The notes under the pieces: generated by a model
What the model was told of the DNA's origin: nothing
Database searches by the model: none
The model's input: only the letters and a program-made list of their open reading frames with translations
Shown: positions 36,937 through 46,448 of the stretch, in pieces
How positions within the stretch are numbered: the stretch's first letter is position 1
Layout of the letters: each line of letters begins with the position of its first letter
Source: Albidovulum sp.
GTDB taxonomy: Bacteria; Pseudomonadota; Alphaproteobacteria; Rhodobacterales; Rhodobacteraceae
Direction: 5' to 3'
Assembly (NCBI GenBank): GCA_026989275.1
Contig: JALSJQ010000022.1
Location: forward strand, 1-64,000
DNA length: 64,000 nucleotides
Program-made: the position numbers and the translations under genes

Positions 36937-37834
36937 CCGTCCCTTCTCCTTGCCGCCGCCGCATTTCCAGCGCCTTCTGATAGATTCGCTTCCGTGGCAG
37001 TTTCAAAGTATCGGCGACAAACCTTGCCGAATCCTTAAGGCTCATCGAGGACAGCGCCGCGGCAAGCGCCTGCTCGATGGCCGTCTCGTCGACCCTTCCA
37101 GCCATCGGAGGGCCGACCAGAACCACCATCTCTCCCTTCAGAGGCCGGCCCTCTCCGCCTCGCGCCGCCACCTGTTCGACAAGCACTCCGAGATCCCCGC
37201 GCAGCACCTCCTCGTGCCGCTTCGTCAACTCGCGGGCAAGCACTGCCGGACGCGCGGCGCCGAGCACCGCCGCCATGTCCCGGAGCGCTTCCCCGATCCG
37301 GTGAGGGCTTTCGTGGAAGATCAGCGTGGCCGGCACGGCGGCAAGCTCCGCCAGCGCTGTCCGCCGGGCGGCCGACCTCGCCGGCAGGAAGCCCGCGAAC
37401 AGGAAGCGGTCGGTCGGCAGCCCGGCCACCGTCAGCGCCGCGATCGCCGCCACCGGCCCCGGCACCGCATGGACCGGATGCCCCGCCGCAATCGCCTCCC
37501 GCACCAGCCGCAGCCCCGGGTCGGCCACGAGCGGCGTGCCGGCATCCGAGGCATAGGCGACCGACCGCCCTTCCGCGAGCGCGGCGAGCAGGCGGGGCCC
37601 GGCGCGTCCGGCGTTGTGATCGTGATAGGCGACGATCTCGCGCCCCGCCCGCGCAATGCCGTGGATGGTCATCAGCCGGCGGATCCGGCGCGTGTCCTCG
37701 GCGGCGACGAGGTCGGCTCCTCGCAGCACGTCGAGCGCCCGCAGGGTGATGTCGCGGGCATGGCCGATCGGCGTGGCCACGAGATGAAGCCCCGGCGGGA
37801 TCGTCCGTGGCGGCTTCGCGTCCGTCTCGTCCAT
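36920..37834 (-). CDS. rsmI: 16S rRNA 2'-O-methyltransferase RsmI
   Basis: RsmI (304 aa) methylates the ribose of C1402 in 16S rRNA. The TP_methylase motifs GLHLVATPIGHARDITLRAL (N-terminus), AAEDTRRIRRLM, SDAGTPLVADPG, PGPVAAIAAL and HESPHRI are intact. The ATG follows AGGTGGGAG by about 8 nt; a GTG 15 bp upstream is an alternative. It is divergent from the LpoA-like lipoprotein gene, the typical neighbour. Confidence 0.95.
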   Translation of the reverse strand: MDETDAKPPRTIPPGLHLVATPIGHARDITLRALDVLRGADLVAAEDTRRIRRLMTIHGIARAGREIVAYHDHNAGRAGPRLLAALAEGRSVAYASDAGTPLVADPGLRLVREAIAAGHPVHAVPGPVAAIAALTVAGLPTDRFLFAGFLPARSAARRTALAELAAVPATLIFHESPHRIGEALRDMAAVLGAARPAVLARELTKRHEEVLRGDLGVLVEQVAARGGEGRPLKGEMVVLVGPPMAGRVDETAIEQALAAALSSMSLKDSARFVADTLKLPRKRIYQKALEMRRRQGEGTDDGNE

Positions 37835-38125
37835 GCGTCCATCTCCCACCTTTGCTTGCCCCCATCTTTTGGCTAGAAAGCCGGGGAGGCATCATCGCCG
37901 GCCCATTCGAAACGAGCTGCAGGCGAAGGGCAAGCGGAAAGGCCCCGGGTTTCCCGCGGCATGCGCGCGGGGAGGCGGCCAGGGTAAGGGACAGGCCGCC
38001 GGGGCGCCGGGCGGAACCGGGGAACGGCGGCGCGGCGCATGGCATGGCGGGCCGAACTTCGGATGGCCGGCCCGGCAGGCAAGGGGCGACAGGCAAGGGG
38101 CGACAGGGCAGAGGGAGCGCACGAG

Positions 38126-39295
38126 ATGACGGAACCGGCACCGGAAATTCACGAAGAATCGGGGCGCCCGACGCGGCGGCTCTTTCTCGCAGGGGCGGCG
38201 GCGTTTCTGAGCGGCTGCGAGATGCAGGCGCCGCAGATCGTCGCCCGGGGGCGGGTGAAGGCCGGGCTGCTCCTGCCCGGAGGCGGCGGCGACGCCCGCA
38301 ACGCCGCCCTTGCCGAAGCGCTTGCAAATGCCGCCCGGATGGCCGCGAGCGATCTCGACCGGGTGACGGTCGATCTCGTGACGGGGGCGACCGCCGCGAA
38401 GCCGGAAGGCGCCGCCGCCGCGGCCCGCAGCCTTGCCGGACAGGGGGTGCAGGTCGCTCTGGGGCCGGTCTATTCGGCCACCTCGAAAGCCGCGGCCGCG
38501 GCGCTCGCCGGGCGCGGCATCAACACCCTTTCCTTCTCCAACAATCCCCGCATCGCCGGCGGCAACCTCTTCATTCTCGGCATCACCTTCGAAAGCACCG
38601 CCGGCGCCGTTCTCGCCGAGGGGCTGCGCGAGGGCCGGCAGCAGGCGATGCTCGTGCGGCCGCGCAACCTGCAGGGCAAGATCGCCGAGGAGGCCGTCGC
38701 CACCGTCGCCGGGCGGCTCGGCATGGCGCTCGCTCCCAGCCAGAGCTACACCTTTTCCCAGAAGGGCGTGATCGATGCCGTGCGTCCGATCGCCGATGCG
38801 GTGAAGGAATACGGCGTCGATCTCCTGCTCTTCGCCTCCGACACCGCCGGAGCGCTGCCGATCCTGGTCGAGCTTCTGCCCGAGAACGGCGTCGATCCTG
38901 CCGAGGTCCGGTTCGCCGGGCTCACCCGCTGGGACATCCCGCCCCAGACCCTGGCGCTCAAGGGGGTGCAGGGCGGCTGGTTCGCCTTGCCGGATCCTGC
39001 CTTCCATCAGCCCTTCGTCGATCGTTACAAGGCCCGTTACGGCACCCTGCCCCACCCGATCGCCGGGCTTGCCTATGACGGGGTGGCGGCCATCGGCGCG
39101 CTGGCGGGGAGCGGCCGGAGCGCGATTTCGAGAAAGGCACTGACCGATCCGGCTGGTTTCGTCGGCGTCAACGGGATCTTCCGCTTCCGTGCCGACGGCA
39201 CCTGCGAACGCGGCCTCGCGGTCGCCACCATCCGCGACAGGAAGGTCGAGATCCTGACCCCGGCGCCGAGACGGTTCGACGATGCCACCGTCTGA
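38126..39295 (+). CDS. LpoA/LppC-like lipoprotein, penicillin-binding-protein activator
   Basis: A 389-residue periplasmic lipoprotein with lipobox LSGC (C31) preceded by a twin-arginine-like TRRLFLA (16-22). The remainder is a Leu/Ile/Val-binding-protein fold (VKAGLLLPGGGGDARNAALAEAL, ALGPVYSATSKAA, SFSNNPRIAGGNLF, GWFALPDPAFHQPFVDRY). Orthologues next to rsmI-yraN resemble the C-terminal domain of E. coli LpoA, which activates PBP1A; the activator role here is inferred from family and context. GAGGGAG lies 8 nt before the ATG. The 3' end overlaps glnD by 14 bp. Confidence 0.85.
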   Translation: MTEPAPEIHEESGRPTRRLFLAGAAAFLSGCEMQAPQIVARGRVKAGLLLPGGGGDARNAALAEALANAARMAASDLDRVTVDLVTGATAAKPEGAAAAARSLAGQGVQVALGPVYSATSKAAAAALAGRGINTLSFSNNPRIAGGNLFILGITFESTAGAVLAEGLREGRQQAMLVRPRNLQGKIAEEAVATVAGRLGMALAPSQSYTFSQKGVIDAVRPIADAVKEYGVDLLLFASDTAGALPILVELLPENGVDPAEVRFAGLTRWDIPPQTLALKGVQGGWFALPDPAFHQPFVDRYKARYGTLPHPIAGLAYDGVAAIGALAGSGRSAISRKALTDPAGFVGVNGIFRFRADGTCERGLAVATIRDRKVEILTPAPRRFDDATV

Positions 39296-42224
39296 AAGGA
39301 CCCGCGCGCCCGCCCCTCTCCCCTCTGCCGGACAGGCCAGGGAGACTGCCGTGCCTCCGGTTGCGGCGGCGACGAGCGAGGTCGTTCCGGCCGCAGCGCG
39401 CAGAAAGACCGAAGGGAAGGAAACGACACCGATCGCGCCTTCTTCCGGAGGCGAATCGCGCGAGAATGGCGCCGCCCTGCCACCGCCCGAGGCACTGCTC
39501 GATCCGGCCGCGCTCGATGCGGCCATTGATGCGGCGGTCGAAGAGAAGGGGGCCGAGGCCGCGCGCCCAGAGGTGATCGGGATTCTCCGCACCGCCCATG
39601 ACGAGGCCCGCACCGCCATCGCCCGCTCTCTCGAAGATGCGCCGCTGGCCGCCCGCGACGCCACGCGGCTCTACCCCCATCTGGCCGACAGCATCGTCCG
39701 CGCGCTCTTCCGCCATGCGACCGAGCATCTCTTTCCGTTGACGAGCCCGACCGAGGGCCAGCGGCTGGCGATCGTCGGCGTCGGCGGCTACGGGCGCGGC
39801 GAGATGGCGCCCTTTTCGGACATCGATCTGCTGTTCCTCCACCCCTACAAGCTGACCGCCTGGGCGGAAAACGTCGTCGAGAGCATGCTCTACATGATGT
39901 GGGATCTGGGGCTGAAGGTCGGTCATGCCGCCCGTTCGATCCCCGAGACGATCCACCGCGCGCAGGAAGACCACACCATCCGCACCGCCCTGCTCGAAAG
40001 CCGGCCGATCACGGGCGATGCGGCCCTTCTCGCCGAATTCGAGACCCGGCTCGAACAGGAGGTGTTCCGCAGGAACGTGGTGGAGTTCGTCGAGGCCAAG
40101 CTCGCCGAGCGCGAGGAGCGCCACCGGCGCAACGGCGGCCAGCGCTACGTTCTCGAGCCCAACGTCAAGGAGGGCAAGGGGGGGCTGCGCGATCTGCAGT
40201 CGCTCTTCTGGATCGCCAAGTACATCTACGGCGTGCGCGAGACGCGGGCACTGGTGCCGGCCGGGCTTCTCACGGAAGAGGAGTTCGAGACCTTCGAGGC
40301 CGCCTCCGATTTCCTGTGGACGGTGCGGGTCCATCTCCATCTCGTCGCCGGCCGGGCGACCGAGAAGCTCGCCTTCGACCGTCAGGTGGAAATCGCCGAG
40401 CGGCTCGGCTATCGCGACCGGCCGGGCCGGCGGGCGGTCGAACAGTTCATGCAGGACTATTTCCGCCACGCCACCCGCGTGGGCGATCTCACCCGCATCT
40501 TCCTCACGGCCCTCGAGGCGCGCCAGCTGAAGAAGGCGCCTTCCCTTGCGGCCCGCTTCCTGGCCGGGCGGCGGCAGCGCCGGCTCAACCTGCCCGCTTG
40601 GGCCGATATCCGCTCGGGCCGGCTCGACGTGGCCGACGAGGCCGCCTTTCTCGCCGATCCGCTCAATTTCCTGCGCCTGTTCGACGTCGCGCTGCGAACC
40701 GCCATCCTGCTGCATCCCGACGCCATGCGTCTTGTCGCCCGTCATCTCGACCGCATCGACGACGAGATGCGCCAAAGCCCCGAGGCCAACGCCCTGTTCC
40801 TGCGCATCCTCCTCGATCACGGTGACCCGGAGCGGGCGCTCCGGCGGATGAACGAGCTCGGCCTTCTCGGCGCCTTCCTGCCCGATTTCGGGCGCATCGT
40901 CTCGCTGATGCAGTTCAACATGTATCACCACTACACGGTGGACGAGCATACCATCCAGGCCGTCTCCCAGCTCCACCGGATCGAGAAGGGGGAACTCAAG
41001 GCGGAGCTGCCGGTCTCGAGCACCATCGTCGAGCAGGGGATCAACCGCCGGGTGCTTTATGTGGCAACTCTCCTGCACGACATCGGCAAGGGCCAGGAAG
41101 AGGACCACTCGGTTCTCGGGGCCCGCATCGCCGAGCGGCTCGCGCCGCGGCTCGGCCTCGACGAGGAGGAAAGTGCCCTCGTGGTCTGGCTGGTGCGGCA
41201 TCATCTGCTGATGTCGGACGTGGCGCAGAAGCGCGATCTCTCCGATCCGGCGACGGTGCGCGAATTCGCCCGCACCGTCGGCTCGGTCCAGCGGCTCAAG
41301 CTTCTCCTGCTGCTCACCGTCGCCGACATCCGCGCCGTCGGCCCCGGCACGTGGAACGCGTGGAAGGCCCAGCTCCTGCGCGATCTCTACCATGCCACCC
41401 ATGACGCGCTGACCGGCGGGGTCGAGCAATACGGGCTGGAGCGGCGGATCGACGAGGCACGGGCGGCGCTTTCCGAACGGTTGGCCGACTGGCCGCAGGA
41501 AAGGATCGCCCGCGAGCTCGAACGGCACTACCCGCCCTACTGGCAGGGACTTTCCACCGACGAGCACGCCACCTTCGCCCGCCTTCTCGACGGGATCACC
41601 GAAAGCGAGATCCGCCTCGACCTCACCCCGGCCCCGGACCGCGGCGCGACCCGCATCGCCTTCGCCCTGGCCGACCATCCGGGCCTCTTCGCCCGCCTTG
41701 CCGGGGCGCTGGCCCTCGCCGGCGCCAATGTCGTCGAGGCGCGGACCTATACCACCTCCGACGGCTACGCCACCGCCGCCTTCTGGGTGCAGGATGCGAG
41801 CGGCAAGCCCTACGGCAAGGAGCGCCGCACCCGGCTCGAGAAGATCCTTCGACGGATCCTCGCCGGCGAGATCGTCGCCGGTCGGGCCCTCGCCGAGAAG
41901 AGCCGCCTGCCGCGCCGCGAACGCCGCTTCACCGTGCCGACCTCGGTCAGCTTCGACAACGAGGGATCCGACATCTACACGATCGTCGAGATCGAGGCCC
42001 GCGACCGCCCCGGCCTGTTGCACGATCTCGCCCGCGCCCTGGCCGATGCCAACATGCGGATCCATTCGGCCGTCATCGCCACCTATGGCGAACAGGCGGT
42101 GGACAGCTTCTACGTGAAGGACCTCTTCGGTCTCAAGCTCACCTCGAAGGAACGACAGAAGAAGCTCGAGGAACGCATCCGCCAGGCGGTGGAACGGGGG
42201 GCCGCGGCCCTCGAAGAGGCATGA
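39282..42224 (+). CDS. glnD: Bifunctional PII uridylyltransferase/uridylyl-removing enzyme
   Basis: GlnD (980 aa) senses glutamine and adds or removes UMP on PII proteins. In order: a nucleotidyltransferase domain with GGYGRGEMAPFSDID (168-182), a GlnD-specific helical region, an HD hydrolase domain with H599-D600 in LLHDIGKGQEEDHS, and two ACT domains (about 790-865 and 905-975). The first 65 residues are low-complexity and poorly conserved; there is no strong ribosome binding site at this ATG, so the start is tentative and may depend on coupling to the overlapping lpoA-like gene. Confidence 0.95.
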   Translation: MPPSERTRAPAPLPSAGQARETAVPPVAAATSEVVPAAARRKTEGKETTPIAPSSGGESRENGAALPPPEALLDPAALDAAIDAAVEEKGAEAARPEVIGILRTAHDEARTAIARSLEDAPLAARDATRLYPHLADSIVRALFRHATEHLFPLTSPTEGQRLAIVGVGGYGRGEMAPFSDIDLLFLHPYKLTAWAENVVESMLYMMWDLGLKVGHAARSIPETIHRAQEDHTIRTALLESRPITGDAALLAEFETRLEQEVFRRNVVEFVEAKLAEREERHRRNGGQRYVLEPNVKEGKGGLRDLQSLFWIAKYIYGVRETRALVPAGLLTEEEFETFEAASDFLWTVRVHLHLVAGRATEKLAFDRQVEIAERLGYRDRPGRRAVEQFMQDYFRHATRVGDLTRIFLTALEARQLKKAPSLAARFLAGRRQRRLNLPAWADIRSGRLDVADEAAFLADPLNFLRLFDVALRTAILLHPDAMRLVARHLDRIDDEMRQSPEANALFLRILLDHGDPERALRRMNELGLLGAFLPDFGRIVSLMQFNMYHHYTVDEHTIQAVSQLHRIEKGELKAELPVSSTIVEQGINRRVLYVATLLHDIGKGQEEDHSVLGARIAERLAPRLGLDEEESALVVWLVRHHLLMSDVAQKRDLSDPATVREFARTVGSVQRLKLLLLLTVADIRAVGPGTWNAWKAQLLRDLYHATHDALTGGVEQYGLERRIDEARAALSERLADWPQERIARELERHYPPYWQGLSTDEHATFARLLDGITESEIRLDLTPAPDRGATRIAFALADHPGLFARLAGALALAGANVVEARTYTTSDGYATAAFWVQDASGKPYGKERRTRLEKILRRILAGEIVAGRALAEKSRLPRRERRFTVPTSVSFDNEGSDIYTIVEIEARDRPGLLHDLARALADANMRIHSAVIATYGEQAVDSFYVKDLFGLKLTSKERQKKLEERIRQAVERGAAALEEA

Positions 42225-42348
42225 GGGCGCGCCCGTTCCGGCCCGGCGGCCGGTGCCGGCCGGCAAACGCCCGGCCGCCCCATCCGCGGCGCGGCGCCGC
42301 CGGCGCTTCCCTCCCTTCCCCGCATCGCCTCCGGGGGGAAAGCGCGCG

Positions 42349-43878
42349 ATGATCTGCAACTTCTTCACCGTCGGCGGCTGGACGATGGCGAGCCGCATCC
42401 TCGGCTTCGTGCGCGACATCATGATCGCCGCCTTTCTCGGAGCCGGGCCTGTGGCCGAGGCCTTTCTCGTCGCCTTCTCGCTGCCCAACATGTTTCGCCG
42501 CTTCTTCGCAGAAGGGGCGTTCAACATGGCCTTCGTGCCACTGTTCTCGAAGAAGCTCGAGCGGGGAGAGGACGCGCTCGGCCTCGCGCGCGACGCCCTG
42601 GCCGCTCTCGGAGCCCTCCTGATCCTCCTCACCCTGATCGCCCAGCTCGCCATGCCCTTTCTGGTCCTGGCGATGGCGGCGGGGTTCGCCGCCGACGAAA
42701 GATTGCCGCTCGCCGTGCTCTATGGTCGCATCGCCTTTCCCTACATCCTCTTCATCTCGCTGGCGGCGCTGGCCTCGGGCGTGCTGAATGCGGCGGGGCG
42801 TTTCGCCGCCGCCGCGGCGGCGCCGGTGCTGCTCAACATCGTCTTCATCGCCGCGCTTCTCCTCGCCGACCAGGCCGGGCTCGACATGGGGCTCACCCTC
42901 GCCTGGGCGGTTCCCGTCGCGGGACTGCTGCAGTTCGCCCTCGTCTGGGAGGCGGCGCGCCGGGCCGGTTTCCTGCTCCTGCCGCGCCGGCCGCGGCGGA
43001 CGGCGGATCTGCGGCGCCTTGCCGTCATCGCCGCGCCGGCGGCCCTGGCCGGTGGCGTGGTCCAGGTCAACCTGCTCGTCGGTCGGCAGGTGGCGAGCTT
43101 CTTCGACGGCGCCATCGCCTGGCTCAACTATGCCGACCGACTCTACCAGCTGCCGCTCGGCGTGGTCGGCATCGCCGTCGGCGTGGTGCTGCTGCCCGAG
43201 CTGTCGCGCCGGCTTGCCGCCGGGGACGAGAGCGCCCAGCAGGAGAGCTTCTCCCGGGCGACGGAATTCGCCCTCCTCCTGACCCTGCCCGCCGCCGCCG
43301 CCCTCCTCGCCATTCCCGATGTGCTGGTGCGCGGCCTTTTCGAGCGCGGCGCCTTCACCGCGGCCGACACCGCCCCCACCGCCGCCGCCCTGGCGGTCTA
43401 TGCCGCGGGTCTGCCGGCCTTCGTTCTGCAGAAGGTGCTCCAGCCGCTCTTCTTCGCCCGCGAGAACACGGCGACCCCGTTCCGCTACGCCCTCGTCGCC
43501 CTCGTGGTGAACGCGGGGCTCGCCATCGGGCTCGCGCCGCTGATCGGCTATCTCGCCGCCGCTCTCGGCACCACCGGCGCCGGCTGGGCCATGGCCTGGC
43601 TGCTGTGGCGCGGCAGCCGCTCCATGGGCCGACCGGCCCGGGCCGATGCCCGCCTCGCCGGACGCCTGCCGCGAATCGCGCTTGCCGCGCTTCTTCTCGC
43701 CATGGGGCTGAAAGGCGGCGCGTTCCTTCTCGCCGGCTCCGGTCTCGATCCGGCCAGCCCCCCCGGCCTCGCCCTCCTCGTCTGCGGCGGCGGGCTGCTC
43801 TATCTCGCCCTTCTCGCGCTTGTCGGGGCGGCGCGGCCCGCCGAGATCCGCAGCATGCTGCACCGGCCGCGGCGGTGA
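42349..43878 (+). CDS. murJ: Lipid II flippase MurJ
   Basis: MurJ (509 aa, MOP superfamily, about 14 membrane segments) moves lipid II to the outer face of the inner membrane. TVGGWTMASRILGFVRDIMIAAFLGAG (6-32, with the conserved arginines) and NMFRRFFAEGAFNMAFVP are diagnostic. A GGGGGGAA about 8 nt before the ATG supports the start; the Arg/Pro-rich frame upstream is rejected. It lies 124 bp after glnD and before trpS, an order also seen in other alphaproteobacteria. Confidence 0.94.
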   Translation: MICNFFTVGGWTMASRILGFVRDIMIAAFLGAGPVAEAFLVAFSLPNMFRRFFAEGAFNMAFVPLFSKKLERGEDALGLARDALAALGALLILLTLIAQLAMPFLVLAMAAGFAADERLPLAVLYGRIAFPYILFISLAALASGVLNAAGRFAAAAAAPVLLNIVFIAALLLADQAGLDMGLTLAWAVPVAGLLQFALVWEAARRAGFLLLPRRPRRTADLRRLAVIAAPAALAGGVVQVNLLVGRQVASFFDGAIAWLNYADRLYQLPLGVVGIAVGVVLLPELSRRLAAGDESAQQESFSRATEFALLLTLPAAAALLAIPDVLVRGLFERGAFTAADTAPTAAALAVYAAGLPAFVLQKVLQPLFFARENTATPFRYALVALVVNAGLAIGLAPLIGYLAAALGTTGAGWAMAWLLWRGSRSMGRPARADARLAGRLPRIALAALLLAMGLKGGAFLLAGSGLDPASPPGLALLVCGGGLLYLALLALVGAARPAEIRSMLHRPRR

Positions 43879-43946
43879 GAATGCCGTGCTGAAGGCATGG
43901 CGCGCGGATCCCCGCCTTGTCGCCCGTGGCTTCCTCCGCTCATCTC

Positions 43947-44639
43947 TCAGCGTCGGCGCAGTCGCGTGATCCAGAGCCGCGCCCGCTCCCGCCCCACAGG
44001 GCTCAAGGCGAAGGCGAGCGCGAAACCCGTCACGAAACCGCCGAGATCGGCGATCCATTGCAGCGTGCCGCCGAAAAGGACGTTGAAGAGCAGCTGCACC
44101 CCGAGCAGGAAACCGATCAGCGAGAAGGCCCGCCAGCGGTTTTCGCCGATGCGTTCGAGCACCAGCCACATCACGAAGGTATAGGCCCCGATCAGTCCGT
44201 AGATGCCGGGAAACGCTCCCACGAGAACCTGCCGCTCATCGACGACGAGCGACCAGATCAGCGCCCCGGCCACCGCTGAGAGGAAGAAGATCGCCAGGAA
44301 CGCGATCTGTCCCAGCGCTTCGGCCACCTGCTTGCCGATCGCCAGCAGGAAGACCACGGCGAAAAGGGCATGGGTGAAGCCGAGATGGAGGAGCGGATAG
44401 GTGAGAAGCCGCACGAGCTCGGGCCAGAGGATGACGTCATGGGCGCGCATCCAGTCGAACAGCGGATCGAACATGCCCCAGTCGCGAAGGGCGACGAGCC
44501 GCCAGCCGATGGCCGCGTCCCCGCCGAGAATGCCGTGCTCGCCGAGCGAGAACAGAAGCTCGATGCCGGCGATGACGACCGCGAGTCCCGTCACCACCGG
44601 CGGCAGCGGGTTGATCGGCGACTGGCTGTGTGACGACAT
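43947..44639 (-). CDS. Rhomboid-family membrane protein lacking catalytic residues
   Basis: The 230-residue protein has six hydrophobic segments and the rhomboid layout, including [25 protein letters not shown]-type loops and a C-terminal [12 protein letters not shown]. The serine motif GxSG is replaced by GAFPG (141-145; F143 at the Ser position), and the histidine expected before LGG is D198. Both catalytic residues are therefore absent, as in pseudoproteases of the iRhom/derlin kind. Role is unknown. The start lies 9 nt after AAAGG; an ATG 9 bp upstream is possible. It is convergent with murJ and divergent from trpS. Confidence 0.85.
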   Translation of the reverse strand: MSSHSQSPINPLPPVVTGLAVVIAGIELLFSLGEHGILGGDAAIGWRLVALRDWGMFDPLFDWMRAHDVILWPELVRLLTYPLLHLGFTHALFAVVFLLAIGKQVAEALGQIAFLAIFFLSAVAGALIWSLVVDERQVLVGAFPGIYGLIGAYTFVMWLVLERIGENRWRAFSLIGFLLGVQLLFNVLFGGTLQWIADLGGFVTGFALAFALSPVGRERARLWITRLRRR

Positions 44640-44859
44640 CGGCTGCATCCTTTCTGCTTCTTCGGCGTCCCTTCCGTCGGCCCGGGCAACGGCCGGGAGA
44701 CCCCGCCGACCTCTTCCGGTCTCCGCCGGCAGAGGCATTGACCCCATCGGGCGGCCCAGCCATAAGGCAGGCCACGGGCCGGGTCCACCCCGCCGCCGCA
44801 CCGCCTCCGGCAAGGGGCGCGACGGCACCGGCCCTGCGGGCATGATCTGGAGAGACGGG

Positions 44860-45924
44860 ATGAGCGAGACGGGTTTCAGGGAGCGGGTCTTCTCGGGCGT
44901 GCAGCCCTCGGGCAATCTCACCCTGGGCAACTATCTCGGGGCCATCCGCCGCTTCGTCGAGATGCAGGAAAGCGGCAAGGAAACCATCTATTGCGTGGTC
45001 GATCTGCACGCCATCACCGTCTGGCAGGATCCCGAGAAGCTCGACCGCGCCACCCGCGAGCTGACGGCGGGTTTTCTCGCCGCGGGGCTCGACCCGGATC
45101 GGTCGATCCTCTTCAACCAGTCGCAGGTGCCGGCCCATGCGGAGCTGGCCTGGATCTTCAACTGCGTCGCCCGCATGGGCTGGCTCAACCGCATGACCCA
45201 GTTCAAGGACAAGGCCGGCAAGAACCGCGAGAACGCCTCGGTCGGCCTTTTCGTCTATCCCAACCTGATGGCGGCCGACATCCTCGCCTATCACGCCACC
45301 CATGTGCCGGTGGGCGAGGACCAGAAGCAGCATCTCGAGCTCACGCGCGACATCGCCGCCAAGTTCAACCACGACTTCGCCGACCGCATCGCCGCGCTCG
45401 GCCTCGGCAAGGGGGACGAAGGCGGTTTCTTCCCCCTGCCCGAACCGGTGATCGAGGGCGCCGCGACGCGGGTGATGAGCCTGCGCGACGGCACGAAGAA
45501 GATGTCGAAATCCGACCCGTCGGACATGAGCCGCATCAACCTCGTGGACAGCGACGAGACGATCGCGAGGAAGATCCGCAAGGCCAAGACCGACCCCGAG
45601 CCCCTGCCCTCCGAACCCGCCGGTCTCGAAGGGCGGCCCGAGGCGAAGAACCTCGTCAACATCCTGGCCGCTCTCGAGGGGAAGAGCCCGGCGGCGGTGC
45701 TGGCCGAGCATGGCGGCAAGCCCTTCTCGGCCTTCAAGCCGGTGCTCGCCGAGGCGATCATCGCCGAGATCGGGCCGATCCGCGACCGCATGGCCGAGAT
45801 TCTCGACGGCCCGGCCGAGATCGACCGCATCCTGGCCGAGGGCGCCGAGAGGGCCGAAGCCATTGCCGGGCCGATCGTCGATCAGGTGCATGACATCGTC
45901 GGCTTCGTGCGCTCGCGGCGGTGA
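44860..45924 (+). CDS. trpS: Tryptophanyl-tRNA synthetase
   Basis: TrpS (354 aa), a class Ic synthetase, charges tRNA-Trp. It has [21 protein letters not shown] (HIGH equivalent TLGN, 21-24), the Trp-binding [13 protein letters not shown] region, [14 protein letters not shown] and KMSKS (214-218). GGAGAG lies about 6 nt before the ATG; an in-frame ATG 18 bp upstream (MIWRDG) is less likely. It follows murJ after the intervening rhomboid gene on the other strand. Confidence 0.96.
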   Translation: MSETGFRERVFSGVQPSGNLTLGNYLGAIRRFVEMQESGKETIYCVVDLHAITVWQDPEKLDRATRELTAGFLAAGLDPDRSILFNQSQVPAHAELAWIFNCVARMGWLNRMTQFKDKAGKNRENASVGLFVYPNLMAADILAYHATHVPVGEDQKQHLELTRDIAAKFNHDFADRIAALGLGKGDEGGFFPLPEPVIEGAATRVMSLRDGTKKMSKSDPSDMSRINLVDSDETIARKIRKAKTDPEPLPSEPAGLEGRPEAKNLVNILAALEGKSPAAVLAEHGGKPFSAFKPVLAEAIIAEIGPIRDRMAEILDGPAEIDRILAEGAERAEAIAGPIVDQVHDIVGFVRSRR

Positions 45925-46084
45925 ACGTTCCTGGAAAGAGCAATGCAAACAGCCAACTATCGCGCATATCTCGACCGAGATGCACGATGGTGCCTTGCCG
46001 GCGGATGGATTCTTCCGGCATATCGATCCTGTTATCAGGTGGAAAGGCGGCATTCTTCATGTAATGAGCGAGATTCCAGACCCA

Positions 46085-46103
46085 TTGTATTGATAGAATA
46101 CAA
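46085..46103. repeat. Perfect inverted repeat in AT-rich spacer
   Basis: TTGTATT, GATAG, AATACAA: 7-bp arms with a 5-nt centre, the form of a dimeric-regulator operator. No matching gene start lies immediately next to it. Confidence 0.6.
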
Positions 46104-46154
46104 AAATACACGAGCATATACGAGAGCCGGTTCGGTCTTCGCCATGCGGAAACG

Positions 46155-46183
46155 AAAAAGCCCGCTCCGAAATCGGGGCGGGC
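46155..46183 (-). terminator. Terminator of the cold-shock gene
   Basis: On the minus strand GCCCGCCCCG, ATTT and CGGAGCGGGC form a stem with one C-A mismatch, followed by TTTTT. It lies about 55 bp past the stop codon. Confidence 0.85.
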
Positions 46184-46238
46184 CAGTTCATCGGTTCAAC
46201 GCCAGGGCTCTTCGGCCCGGTCGCTCGTGAACCTCAGG

Positions 46239-46448
46239 TCAGTCTTCGAGCTGCAGGTTGGCAGCCGAGGAGCGGCCGTCGCGGCCGGTCTCGAGATCGT
46301 AGCTGACCTTCTGGTTGTCGGCGAGGCCGGTCAGACCCGAACGCTCGACGGCGGAAATGTGGACGAACACGTCCTTGCCGCCATCATCGGGTTGAATGAA
46401 GCCGTAGCCCTTGGTGGTGTTGAACCATTTGACTGTGCCGGTCGCCAT
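46239..46448 (-). CDS. Cold-shock domain protein
   Basis: This 69-residue OB-fold nucleic-acid chaperone binds single-stranded RNA/DNA through RNP1 (KGYGFIQP, 13-20) and RNP2 (DVFVHIS, 26-32). Length and sequence are typical of CspA-type proteins; whether it is cold-induced is not shown by the coding sequence. GAAGGAGA lies about 7 nt before the ATG. A long leader region with complementary segments precedes it. The longer upstream frame (MGGNSTRRRSG) is not used. Confidence 0.95.
   Translation of the reverse strand: MATGTVKWFNTTKGYGFIQPDDGGKDVFVHISAVERSGLTGLADNQKVSYDLETGRDGRSSAANLQLED

Larger units (their letters stand above)
45925..46238. other. AT-enriched spacer between trpS and the cold-shock gene
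   Basis: A 314-bp interval whose left two-thirds is clearly richer in A+T than the rest of the window. It holds a perfect inverted repeat (46085-46103) and the terminator of the cold-shock gene. Two short frames occur (one on each strand) but neither has a good ribosome binding site or recognisable similarity. Confidence 0.5.

Noticed and set aside
39168-42653. 1161-codon open frame on the minus strand
   Set aside because: Antisense shadow of glnD, whose NTase, HD and ACT motifs are intact on the plus strand.
45943-46230. 95-codon plus-strand frame after trpS
   Set aside because: It runs through the cold-shock gene terminator, lacks a ribosome binding site and has no similarity; it is kept only as part of the AT-rich spacer.
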